Source of the DNA: Coriaria nepalensis
Lineage: Eukaryota; Streptophyta; Magnoliopsida; Cucurbitales; Coriariaceae
Length of the DNA: 64,000 nt
Direction of reading: 5' to 3'
Assembly: GCA_027186245.1 (NCBI GenBank)
Contig: CP114489.1
Location: 10,671,501-10,735,500, forward strand
Every line of letters begins with the position of its first letter. Within the stretch, counting starts at the first letter, position 1. Of the stretch, positions 23,897 to 34,570 are shown one piece after another. Position numbers and translations under genes: made by a program. The notes beneath the pieces were generated by a model, which was not told the origin of the DNA, made no database searches, and saw only the letters and a program-made list of their open reading frames with translations.

Positions 23897-26800
23897 ATGA
23901 ACAACAATGAAGAAGAGAAAGTCTACGTCGCTATAGGAAATGATCTGCAAGATGGGTATAAGACTCTGGCTTGGACTCTTGAGAAATGGAAGTCTCAGCC
24001 AATCTCCATAGTTATTCTCCACGTGACTTATAACATCTCAAACGAATTTGTTTACACCCCTTGTAAGAGGATTCTTCCCTTCTCCCCTTCCTTTTTTTTT
24101 TTAAAGAATATTTCATATGGGTTTTCACGATTTCAGCATTTTCCATCCGGGTTTTTTCAATTGGGTGTCTTTTTTTTTTTCCTGTGTTGTGCGTGAAGTT
24201 GGGAAGCTCCCAGCAAGTTCTGTAAGCGAGGAGAAAGTGGAGGTTCTAAGGAGGTATGAGCAAGAGAAGATTGACAAGCTCTTCTCCAAATACATATCTT
24301 ACTGCCGCAAGGTTTGATTTTTCGATTAACTAATTTGAGTCAATAATAAATAGTTCTTAACCTTTAAATGGAGTCTTTTTTTTTTTTTTAATAATTAATT
24401 TTAGGTTAAGGCTGAAATTCTCAAGGTTGGGAAATCTGATGAACCTGTTCAGAAGCTCATTCTGGATTTGATTTCACAGCACCAAATAACCAACTTGGTT
24501 TTGGGCTATACGTTCATGAAATCCTCATTTGGGTATGGATATATGCCAAATTTCTCTTACATTGATTCTCATTCCCAAAATGGGTTTCTGAGTTTTAGTG
24601 TTATCTTATTTTGGGTGAAAGGAAATCAAAGAATGCAATCAGTGGGTCATTCTATATTCACCAAAACAAGCCTGAATTTTGCAAGGTATTCATAATATGG
24701 GGAGGTAAGCAAGTATTTCTAGGAGAGCAAAACCATGAAAAGACTATGGAAGATGATCAAGGTGTAATTGTCGCCAAAATCCGAGATAAGTCGTCTATAA
24801 AAGATTGGCTCGGAAAAATGTTCAAGGAAAACCCAGCTTCATCTTCTTCTTCTGAACGAAATTATTCGCCCCAAGCTTCGACTTCTTCCGGAAGTATGGA
24901 AGATTCCACAAGTTCCCAAAATCAATGGGAGAAACATATCCCAGAACTTGAAAACTACTATGAACGGTTATCATCTTGGAATTTAGAAAAAGAAGATGAA
25001 GAAGAAGAAGAAGAGACTGATAAGGAGAATGATGCTTTTGAGAATATGAGTCCAACTGCATCAAATATTCTCGAGCTTCTGGATTATAATATGGTAACAT
25101 ATCATTTGTAGATGTATTTTTTTATTAACCAAGTAAAAAATGTTCAAAAACATTTCTTCATTCATACTTCAGAGTACTGAAGAGAAAATCGAGCAATTGA
25201 GAGCTAGGATTGACGAAGCTCGTGAAATTATTCGATCAAATAAAAATAAAGCTAAGATCGACTCTGAACGACAAGCAAAAGCAGAATGGGCCATTTCTAT
25301 ATGCAATGCAAGGGTAAGTTATAAAGCTCTCATTTTTAGTTTGATATTTCGTTCCTTTTCATATGGTTAGTTATATACTATTAAGTTTGTGATTTATATA
25401 GGTGGAAGAGCTTGAAGCTAAGATGAAAGACGAGGCTATGAAAAGGGAAGAGTTACAGAAAGAACTAAATGCGGTTAAAGAATACGTATGTGAAATTATC
25501 GGGGATGTAGAACAAAGCAAGAGTAGGTTACATTCACTAGTAGAACTCCAATCTGAGCTTTCAAGCAAGCTCCAAATTTCCACTTCAGCAAAATCACAAG
25601 CTGTGGCTCAATTGGAGAAGGCAGTAACTATGCGGACTGAGATGGTTAGAGAAATCGAAGAGTTAAGACGGCAAAGAGCAGTTTTTCATAGGAGGATTGA
25701 GTTTTGCAAAGAGAAGGACGCGATAGGAATGGCGGAAAGGTTGAGTGAAGGGGGAGTTAGTTTGAAAGAGTATACGGCCGAAGAAATGAGATTGGCTACA
25801 GAGGATTTCTCTGAGGCGATGAAATTGAGTTTTCAAGACGATGAGTTGGTAGTGTATAAAGGGCAGTTCAAGCACATCTCGGTCACTGTGAAAATGTTCA
25901 ATGACTCTAGAATATGTCCATCTCAAGAAGATTTTCAGGCTAAGGTATTGATTTATGTTGCAATTAGGGAAACGTCTTCAAGGTTTTAGAGCTTATATTT
26001 CTGGAATTATATTTTTAATATAAGATTAGATTTAAATTGATTTGACGTTTTTATATAAGAGTTTTTGACAAACTGTAGTTTTGTAAGTTCAACTGGAGTC
26101 TAGATTTTAGACCCAGATTGGAGTTTTGAATGCTCAACACTTGCTTGATTTATGTATATTGTGTGTAGGTGGAGCTTCTTAGCCAAATCCGACACCCTCA
26201 TCTGCTTGCCATGATAGGCTTCTGCTCAGAGTTAAGATGCATTGTCTTTGAGTACATGCACAATGGTAGCTTAAGGAACAAGTTACAAACTATTGGGTGG
26301 CAGGACCGGATTCGAATAGCGGCCGAGGTAGGCTCGGGATTGGGATTTCTCCACTTGGCCCAGCCTGGGCCCATCATCCACGGTCACCTCTCCGCATCCA
26401 CGATCTTCTTGGATCGAAACCTCATTGCGAAGATCAGTGGTTTTGAGCTGAACGAAGCATCCAATGATATCTCCGATATGGAATCGGACATTCGGGCTTT
26501 TGGGCTTCTATTAATCCAGCTTTTAACTGGAAGGAACTACTACACTGAGGTGGGCCCAATGAGTAAGGTGGATTTGGTCGAGAATCTTGATGATACAGCC
26601 AGACAATGGCCAAGGGACTTGGCCGAGAGACTTGCAGAATTAGGTTTAAGATGCGTGGGGTCCTGTTCTGGTTTGAGGATCAGAACCGTGATGGAAGAGC
26701 TCGACAAGAGTCGGAGAAAGGCATGTGATCTTATGGGGCCTGCCTATGAAAACGTAAACAGACAGGATGAAGATCTGATCAATATTCCGAGGGTTTTCAT

Positions 26801-27109
26801 CTGCCCTATTTATCAGGTTTTCTTTTTGTTTTACTGAGTCGAAAACTCTGATGATCTTTAATCTTAATATGTTTTTCAATTGTTAATGATTGTTATTATT
26901 ACTTCTCTTAGGAAGTGATGAAGAACCCACATGTAGCAGCAGATGGATTCTCGTACGAGTTTGAGGCTATAGAGGAATGGATCAAAACTGGGCACGACGT
27001 GTCGCCCATGACAAATCTCCAGCTTCAGCACAAATTTCTCACACCCAATCAAACACTTCGGACCCTAATTCAGGACTGGCATAACAAAATGTCAATCGCA
27101 TTTCCATAG
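23897..27109 (+). CDS. U-box E3 ubiquitin ligase with degenerate kinase domain (PUB32/33 type)
   Basis: Eight exons: 23897-24062, 24199-24311, 24405-24532, 24622-25093, 25173-25313, 25402-25944, 26169-26816, 26912-27109; 2409 nt, 802 codons. Domain order: a USP-like N-terminal domain (VYVAIGNDLQDG, LVLGYTFMKSS, ISGSFYIHQNKP), a Ser-rich acidic linker, a long coiled coil (exons 5-6), a kinase-like domain, and a C-terminal U-box (FICPIYQEVMKNPHVAADGF to LIQDW). The U-box recruits E2 enzymes for substrate ubiquitination. In the kinase-like domain the nucleotide-binding Lys is present (VTVKMF), but the catalytic loop reads HGHLSASTIFLD, lacking the HRD aspartate, and DFG reads SGF. I infer a pseudokinase scaffold. 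Start: first ATG, matching the family N terminus. Confidence 0.93.
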
Positions 27110-27451
27110 ACAAATATATACATTTGAATCTTGTACATAATGTTTTTTCATTATAGTTTGTACATCTCAAACTCTGATTTCAGTAATGCGTTTGAAACTG
27201 GAGTTTTGATTCCAAACTCTAAACACAGAGATGAAGAGAAATGCTACAGCGTACTAAATCAGTGAAGAAAAGTTCACATTTTTCAATATGTATATATATA
27301 TTTTCAGAATCTTCATACTATCTTGATATAGGACACATCATAAAAGAACAACATCAAGAACAGATCAGTGGGGGGGAAAAAAAGAGAGAGAGAAGAGGTA
27401 CGTATTGAACAAATGATCTTTCTGTTTCTGGTAAAATCTAGGAGGCGGAGA

Positions 27452-27712
27452 TTACGATTTTCTGGAAACAGGGGACAAGAGGCGGGCCATCTGTCCTTGT
27501 TGCTCGCGAAACCGCCGTTTGAGATGGCTCTCGAGGATTTCCATGACAGAAACGAATCGCCTCATTTCCTCAAGGCGGCGGTTCAGCTCGGCTTCTAGGG
27601 CCCTGGCTCGAGTCAGCCGCGCCTCCGTCTCCGCTAGCCGGCTCCGGAGATGCTCCACCAGCAATAGATTGTCGTGCTCTCTGGTTATCGATCGCCGCTG
27701 CCCGATGCACAT
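27452..27712 (-). CDS. SKIP34: SKP1-interacting partner 34-like protein
   Basis: Single-exon gene of 86 codons. The product has a basic start MCIGQRRS, then a strongly helical, coiled-coil core (HLRSRLAETEARLTRARALE, RRLEEMRRF, VMEILESHLKRRFREQQ). It matches my memory of Arabidopsis SKIP34 in length and in order of these blocks. SKIP proteins were found as partners of the SCF-complex subunit SKP1; a biochemical role for SKIP34 is not established. The start at 27712 faces the ecdysoneless-family gene across about 280 bp. Its 3' end lies toward the U-box gene, 340 bp away, in convergent orientation. Confidence 0.88.
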   Translation of the reverse strand: MCIGQRRSITREHDNLLLVEHLRSRLAETEARLTRARALEAELNRRLEEMRRFVSVMEILESHLKRRFREQQGQMARLLSPVSRKS

Positions 27713-27990
27713 AGTGATAACTTTAGGATTTGAAGAAAGAATGAAACAGGGGATTTTCTAGGGTTAGGGATTTGGTTTTGCAGATGGAGCTAGAGAGAGA
27801 TGTGGAAACTGTTTTATTTCAAATTTGCCATTTGAAAATTATTTACTCCGATGGTATAATCTGGACCGTTGAGTTAATCCGCGCCAAATCATAGACATCA
27901 GACAATTTCTTACTTCAAAACGACACTGGTCTCTTAATGTACAATGATATAAATAGCGAAACTCGAACATTCAAGAAATCAGTAAGAGCA
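27713..27990. promoter_or_regulatory. Shared (bidirectional) promoter, SKIP34 and ecdysoneless-family gene
   Basis: Only 278 bp separate two divergent start codons. The interval holds a perfect E2F-type element GCGCCAAA at 27881-27888 and a TATAAATA box at 27948-27955, 43 bp before the plus-strand ATG at 27991. No obvious TATA faces SKIP34. Shared use is inference from spacing. Confidence 0.6.
27881..27888 (-). promoter_or_regulatory. E2F-type site
   Basis: GCGCCAAA, the reverse complement of TTTGGCGC, midway between two divergent genes. Exact consensus match; function unproven. Confidence 0.5.
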
Positions 27991-30785
27991 ATGGCGAGTG
28001 CTTCAGAACGGGATCCTTCTTCTTCTTCTTCCTTCTCCATGTTCTCTCAGCAAAACTCTAGAGTTCCAGAGGACACCGTTTTCTACGCCATATTTCCCGA
28101 TGCGAAGACTAAACCCTCACAGCAGCAACCCCACTGAGCTCTCCTCCTTTCTTCAATCCCTCCATCTCCTAATCCTTCGCTCCGTCTCCTCCTTCACTGC
28201 CGACTACATATGGAAACACGAGCCGTTAAACCTCTCCCTCTCTTCCCTTCCGACGCCTTCTTCCTGTCTCTGTTCCTCCTCCTCCGCCCCCCCCCCCCCT
28301 CATCTTCACGGCAAGCTTCGCTTCGAAGACAGCCTTGAAGACGAATGGTTCACTGTTTTCCTCCTCTTCCATATCTCCAAGTCCTTTCCTTCTATCTCTA
28401 TCCGAGTTTGGGATACAGAAGGTGAGTTCTTACTCATCGAAGCAGCTTTCCACCTCTCTCGCTGGGTTAATCCGGAGCACAGCCTCAATCGTGTCTTCAT
28501 CCGGAACGGCGACCCCCATATCGTACCAAAGCAACACTTGCAGAACCCTAATTTGATCGATTCGTTAAAGTTTTTGATGGAATTTGGTGGGAAATCTCGC
28601 TCGTCTGAGTCAGTTCAAGTGGCGGTGAAGAGTCGCATTTCAGACTACCCAGATAGAGGGAGAAGGAATATCCATCGAGTTAGGGTTAGGGTTCCAGTGT
28701 CAGCCGCACAAGTGTTGAAGCGCGAGCCTTGCTTTGTTTCACTAGCGGTTGAAGGTTTCTACGATCGTGATATAGACACGATGAAATTTTCCGCGAAGAT
28801 GGATAAATTCTTGCCGCAAGGAAAACAGGAAGAATTGGCTTCTGTTTCAGTGAAGATGTCTAGGGCAATGTACGCATAATTGGCTCAGTAGACATTTCAA
28901 GCCCCTAACCAACGCTGAATAGAACCGATTCTTCTGCTTTATCTGAGGCCGAGTTCGGGATGAAAATAGCTTGTGGTTTTGAGATGATGTATCAGCTTAG
29001 AAGAAGGGATGGTTCAGAAGGGAAATGGAGGATATGGGAAGCTTTTTGGGAGACTTTGGGGAAGAGTGGATATTTCCAAGGTCTTATTCCCCGATCGAAA
29101 TAGTATCAGAGGCTGATGCAAAATGCAGAGGAGTGTTACAGGAACAGTTCATTGTTTTTAAGAGAAAGGTATATTTTTTCGTCTCTTGATTTTTAGCTTT
29201 GATATGACAAGTTAATGCCAGTCTTAATTTGTAACTAAGAGGAATGTTGCAATTGTTAACAGTGACAAGATGAGTGCTCCTGTGAGGCGAATAGATGAGA
29301 TTCTTGCCTTATCATATTCAGCGGAAGATTTCAGAGGTCAAGAGGTTCCACCTTCTGATGATGATTCTTGGCTTTACAATGGGGATGATGAGTTGAACTC
29401 TGCTCTTTTAGAGAGACAGAAGGAGATGGAGCTTTACAATTTAAAACAAGAGGAGAAGAAGAAGAAGAAGTCTAAAGAGCAGCAGAGTTCCCGGCTATCT
29501 ACCAACTCTAATGTTGGTGAGTTCGATCTTGGTGATATTGCAAAGACAATGCAGGCGTTTGTCCAAAAAGTGTCAAGCTATCAACGAGCTGAAGTACCTA
29601 AAACCAGGTTAGTTTATAGCTGTATATCTCTTTCAAATTAACACAGTGCATGTTCGGGTATTTTCTACTTATTTGTTTGTTTATACTTCTAATACTTGGT
29701 TTGGTTTGGAGGTGGTGTCATCTGCTCTTTTATAATTTCTATTAAAAACTTCATTTTATCTATTTCATCCTTGTTTAGGAACAAGTACTGAATTACTTTG
29801 ATTCGAGATTCAGTTGTATATTTCACAAAGATAGTCCTTCCTTTAACTAATCAATTTCCCGATTTGACATCTAAATCAAATTAATTTTTTCTTTTTCTTT
29901 TTCTTGTTTAAAGTTTAAACATGAGCACCTGTATGATGAGAAATTGATCTTCAACTTGTCTTCTCTGAAGGGACTGGGAAGAAGTTGACATTGATTTCGA
30001 CCGGTTTATCAAAAAGCATCCAAATTCAACAGATGCTACTGACGATGTAGAAATCGGAGATGGCTCCCCATCTGACTGGGACTTTGGTAAGTGCATTGTC
30101 TATCTTTTTATTGAATCTCTTATTGGTAGGTTTCTTCTAGTAGCGTGGGAACTTGCAACTACTAGGGGCAGTTGGTAGATATTTTGATTCTGCTGTGTTT
30201 TTTAATCACAAATGGGTGATTTGCTGTATTATTTTATATCTTTCAATTACAATTTCCATATCTTTCTGAAATAGTATCGTTCTTCACAGATCAATCAGAA
30301 GATGACGGGAGTGATATTGCAGAACCACCTGAGGATAGTGAGGGCAAGGAAGAAGAAGATACCTTCATGGAATCCTATTCGGATGCTTTGAACAAAGAAT
30401 TGAAGACTACCACTCTGAAGAAGAGCTTCATTCTTGCTAACGAACAGGCCCCTAAACCGGTGGAGGTAAATTGTGTTCCCCTATACATTTATTATTTGAC
30501 TTCTCATTCTGTTTCAAGCTGAAACCCTTTCAAATTTGGCAATCCTTTGAAAGTAAACTTATAATGATTAAATGCATATAGGGAACAACATCAAATGCCA
30601 TGGAAGAAGACATGGAGGCTGAGGGGGAGGAGTTCACACCCGTGGATGTGGACGTCAACCTCGTGAAGAGTTTCCTTGATTCCTTTTCATCCCAGCAAGG
30701 ACTACCGGGTCCCGCATCCAACCTTCTTGAACTCATGGGTATACAACTCCCCAAAGATCCCGTTAATCACGACCGAACGAAATGA
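27991..30785 (+). pseudogene. Ecdysoneless (ECD/SGT1-family) homologue with several inactivating lesions
   Basis: Exons: 27991-29168, 29263-29607, 29971-30086, 30290-30465, 30582-30785. ECD proteins are conserved nuclear/cytoplasmic factors tied to splicing and transcription in animals and yeast. Recognisable blocks are EDTVFYAIFPD, SLEDEWFTVFLLFHIS, ACGFEMMYQLRRRDGS, SGYFQGLIP, PPSDDDSWLY, DWEEVDIDFDRF and NLLELMGIQLP. All splice junctions remain in phase. Exon 1 is broken: one extra C near 28126 shifts frame; TAA at 28877 and TAG at 28889 replace Gln codons; another shift lies between about 28895 and 28945; a TAG sits at 29101. Exons 2-5 are fully open with a possible internal ATG at 29272 (MSAPVRR). 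Pseudogene is the simplest reading; a cluster of assembly errors is less likely because three lesions are substitutions. Confidence 0.82.
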
Positions 30786-31578
30786 TCCAAGATTCCTAGT
30801 TCAAATAGGGTATGATTTTTCTTCGACATGGTAATTAGTACATGCCTTGTTATAACTAGTATCTTCATGTTTCACACTCCTTTCTTTTATATTTTAGTTC
30901 CAGATGTTGTTATAATCCAGGACCCTTGGCGTTGGTTGAATACATATGTACTTTAGTTAAACGTTGTCGTGTTATTACAATTTGATTTTATGCAATTTTC
31001 AGAAACTATCTGTTGTAATATATATATATATTTTATGGTCGAAATAAAAGAATAGGATAAAAGGGAACATCACGAACGTCCACCTGTCTAAATATTACTT
31101 GCTGTTGCGCTTATAAAATAAAAATAAAAAAATAAAAAATATATATATATTAATAAAACAAAAAAGATTAACAAATATCTACTCAGATTTATATGGTGCC
31201 AAAACGACTGCGATTCAACCTACCTAGATGGTTACTTTAGGTCGAGTGGGATTATAATTATTTTTTAATTTTTATTATTATTTTATGGGATTGATGCTTG
31301 AATTTCATGAACTGATTTTCTTTTTTTAAATATTTTTAATTAAGGGAATCAATTTGATAAAATATAAATATTATTATTCATATACTAATTAATTTATATC
31401 ATTATCTTTTTATTTTTTATTTTTTTATTATTTTTATTATTTTTTATAGGCTCTTACTCTTGGTATGATACCTTTTCTATTTATATCCTGTCTAATGTCT
31501 AAACGCTGTCTTTCGCATTTGATTTCTTCTTTTTCACGGTTGAAAATCTTTCTCCGATTGAAGAAGGAGGAGGAGGAG
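30786..31578. other. Spacer between the ECD relic and nicotinamidase
   Basis: Contains the ECD 3' untranslated region and AT-rich DNA with short TA runs near 31020 and 31139. An in-frame upstream ATG at 31465 would extend nicotinamidase by 38 residues but lies in poorly conserved sequence, so it is treated as leader. Confidence 0.6.
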
Positions 31579-33008
31579 ATGGTTTCGAAAGCCTTGGAGT
31601 TGTTGAAGGAGGAGCTTCCGGTGAAGCAAGAAGCTCTGGTTTTATCAGAGGACGTGAAAACTGGTCTGGTCCTCGTTGACTTGGTCAATGGCTTCTGCAC
31701 CGTCGGCGCAGGAAACCTGGTTAACTTTCTTCGTTCTTCCATTCTTTTTCTTCCAAGCTTGATCATTCATCTCTCACTCTGATCGCTCGTATTCATTCAT
31801 ATTTTTGACTCCCTAATTTCCATTTTGCTTTATGAAATCTCCCTTCCGTTCACACTTCAAAATAGGAAAAATGACAAAAAAGGAAGAGATAATCTGGATT
31901 TCAAGCCTCAAATCGAAAATAATAATAATAATGAAAGTTTTAGAGAAGCGAGTACGATTATGTTATTCATTTTCAATTTTTTCGTTCTTAATTTGTCGTT
32001 TATTTACTTCTGTAGATTGGATTTTAGCTAGGTGATGTGAAACGTTAAACCTAATTTTGGCAATTAACGCTTGTTGTTTCACAGGCTCCAAGGCATCCTG
32101 ATAAACAAATTTCAGACATGGTTGAAGAGACAGTGAAACTTGCCAAATTGTTCTGTGAGAAAAAATGGCCTGTTTTTGCTTTCCTTGATTCCCATCATCC
32201 TGATTTTCCTGAGCACCCTTATCCTCCCCATTGTTTTGCTGGATCTGATGAATCCAAACTAGTTCCCGGTATTAACATAATTTTATTGTTAAATTTCAGC
32301 CTTTCCCTATGTTTACATGATATCAATGCATTTTTTAATGGGGTTGGCATTTTTACACTTGTTATCTCTTGTTGTATATAGCTTTGCAATGGCTAGAAAA
32401 TGAAGATAATGTTACACTAAGGTGTAAAGATTGCATAGATGGGTTTCTCGGTTCGATTGAGAAGGATGGATCCAATGTGTTCATGGATTGGATTAAAACT
32501 AATCAGATCAAAACTGTAAGCCAAGAATGAATCATATCTGAGAAATATATTTTTGACAGATTGGAATTTCTATTCAGATTGGATGATCATTTTATCTTCA
32601 TTAATTTCTTTTTTTATGAAGATTTTGGTGGTAGGGATCTGCACGGATATATGTGTGCTAGATTTTGTATGTTCGGTTTCATCAGCAAGAAATCGTGGTT
32701 TACTCACCCCTTTAGAGGATTTGATTGTATACTCCCATGGTTGTGCTACTTTCGATCTTCCCACTCAAGTTGCTAAGACCATTAAAGATGCAATACCTCA
32801 TCCACAGGTATTCAATCTCTATTTCCTCTTTCATATGCAAATATTAGTTAGATTTCCAAGAAGGCCTAGTCTATGACTATTCCTAGCCTCCTTGATGTAG
32901 TGAAAGAACATGAGCTGTTTGGTTTTATGGCAGGAACTGATGCATCATATTGGGCTTTACATTGCTCGCGGAAGAGGAGCCAAGGTGGTCTCAGAAGTCT
33001 CGTTTTGA
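31579..33008 (+). CDS. NIC1: Nicotinamidase
   Basis: Hydrolyses nicotinamide to nicotinate in the NAD salvage pathway (isochorismatase-like hydrolase fold). Five exons: 31579-31719, 32085-32268, 32382-32515, 32622-32807, 32934-33008; 720 nt, 239 codons, close to the Arabidopsis NIC1 length. The catalytic triad is visible: Asp in VLVDLVNGF, Lys in the LRCKDCIDGF block, and Cys in VVGICTDICV, where VVGICTD is the family signature. Metal-binding residues lie in FLDSHHPD. The start is the ATG after a GGAGGAGGAGG leader; it gives the family N terminus (ELLKEELPVKQE). It has no signal peptide and is probably cytosolic. The C terminus ELMHHIGLYIARGRGAKVVS is well conserved. Confidence 0.94.
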
Positions 33009-33953
33009 TTCATCGTAGCCACCTTATTGGATAATGTTTTTTCGATTTATAGTAAAGATGAGAATCAGATTCTTAAACATAGTGTAAATTATGTCATCAT
33101 ATAAATGGAATTGCTTTCTGGGATGGCTTTAGAAAGATTTTCTAGCCTGAATAGTTTTTCCATTTAACATTCGTGTATTATTCTTCTCCCCAGGTCAAAC
33201 TACATCCCCACTTGTCTTAATTATTGCCGTGAAGGTATCAAATTGAGAAAAAAAAAATTCTTATATACGTTATCATATATGACCACGTGGTATATAAAAT
33301 CTCATCACAACGTGTGGAGTGATTTAATATATGAAAGTACATGTTTTTCATGTAAAAAGTGGTTGTGACGAGATTTAATGTATCATACGACTATCCGATG
33401 TACACGTACAAGAAGGTGTCCAAATTGAAATTGATCTCATCCTACTTGGCTTTCAAACTACTCCAAGTTACATTTACCTGACGTGATACGATCAACTTGA
33501 TAAAGCCATCATCTTCGTCTTTCATTCTATCCCTTAAGGTCTTGTTTGAAGGAAACATGATATCAAACTCATCCACTACTTCACAGTAATTGCAAAATCT
33601 TAAGGAGAATAAAAAAGATAACCGAAGAAAACAGGGGAAGAGATGGTAGTCAAAACAAATTTTTACAAAACTACTAGTCAGTTAGTTACAGAGATGGTAT
33701 AGTAGATACTCACATATTCACGATAATCGGATTCCGTATATAGAATAAAGAATTTGCCACTTTTTTTTTTTTTTTTTTCATCGTAGTAGTCCACTAGAAA
33801 TAGAAGGATGATGAACAAAAGGAAGGAAAAATTAAATGTAACAGAACAGAGCTCTCATCAAACTCTGCTTTCTTAGCTGATAGCGCATCCAATTGGGCCA
33901 ACTTCTTCGTCATCAGATGAGCGAACACAGGAAAAGATCAGAGAGCTAGTGCT
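33009..33953. other. Spacer with a MITE-like element
   Basis: 3' flank of nicotinamidase and 3' flank of the minus-strand gene at 33954. Apart from the inverted-repeat element at 33268-33407 and a T run near 33761 nothing is recognised. Confidence 0.6.
33268..33407. mobile_element. MITE-like inverted-repeat element, copy A
   Basis: The two ends pair imperfectly over about 45 bp: both arms read inward from ACGT to TAAAATCTCATCACAAC (left) and TTAAATCTCGTCACAAC (right, reverse complement). It contains CCACGTGG. A second element with the same AAATCTCATCACAAC core lies at 42285. No transposase is present, as expected for a MITE; superfamily not determined. Confidence 0.6.
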
Positions 33954-34570
33954 CTAAGATTCAAAATTTTGAAGAGAAGAAAGCCATTGTTCCATATAGT
34001 TTCTTCCTCCTTCTGCATATGACCGGAAACAAAGATTCAGATAAACAAGAGAAAAAGAAAAGACTGATTTCATCAAAACAGGTAATAGCTCTTACCGGGA
34101 GAAAATTCATTAGGGAGGTTCTTAATAGCAGTCAAGAGCTCGATATTAGAACCTTCCAAGACCTCTTTACAGCCCGGGCTATAGCAAGGGACTAACACTG
34201 CAAAACTGTTATCAAATTTATCATCATCATCATCATCAGTCCGGAACCCGGGCCCATGAGGCTCTAACCACCCTATCGACCAATCGGAGTCGTCTGATTC
34301 GGACCCGGATAGACAGACACCATCGGACGGCACCAGAACCACATCATACTCCCTGTCAATCTTCCTGTCTTCTCTACTCGGCCATTTCCTCTTCACCTTT
34401 CTCGAAGAGGAAGAAGTAATTTTGGTCCCTTTTACAGAAGAGAATCTCAAACTCTCTTGCTGCTGTTGCTGTTGAGAAGAGTTTAGAGATGATCCAGTAC
34501 TTGTTGAAACGGGCTCTTTCTCTTTACTACTCCACAACCACCATGAAAGACGAGTAAAAGAGACTGCCAT
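33954..34570 (-). CDS. Small acidic plant protein of unknown function
   Basis: Two exons on the minus strand: 34570-34096 and 34012-33954; 534 nt, 177 codons. The intron has GTAAG and TGCAG borders and restores a C terminus ending NYMEQWLSSLQNFES, which ties the two parts together. N terminus MAVSFTRLSWWLWSSKEKEP, a polyGln stretch (residues 34-39), a basic patch (SRKVKRKWPSRE), an acidic region DSDWSIGW and a polyAsp run. I recognise it as a conserved plant family without a known role; basic and acidic patches without membrane segments suggest a soluble, perhaps nuclear, protein. The first ATG is used; a GA-rich leader lies upstream on this strand. Confidence 0.8.

Noticed and set aside
24822..25100. 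Minus-strand ORF in the U-box gene exon 4
   Set aside because: Antisense of the Glu-rich linker; no independent support.
28285..28305. Poly-C run in ECD exon 1 as another frameshift
   Set aside because: The reading frame is the same and conserved on both sides of the run, so its present length is compatible with coding.
31465..31578. In-frame N-terminal extension of nicotinamidase
   Set aside because: The extra 38 residues are hydrophobic/basic without family counterparts; the ATG at 31579 gives the known N terminus.
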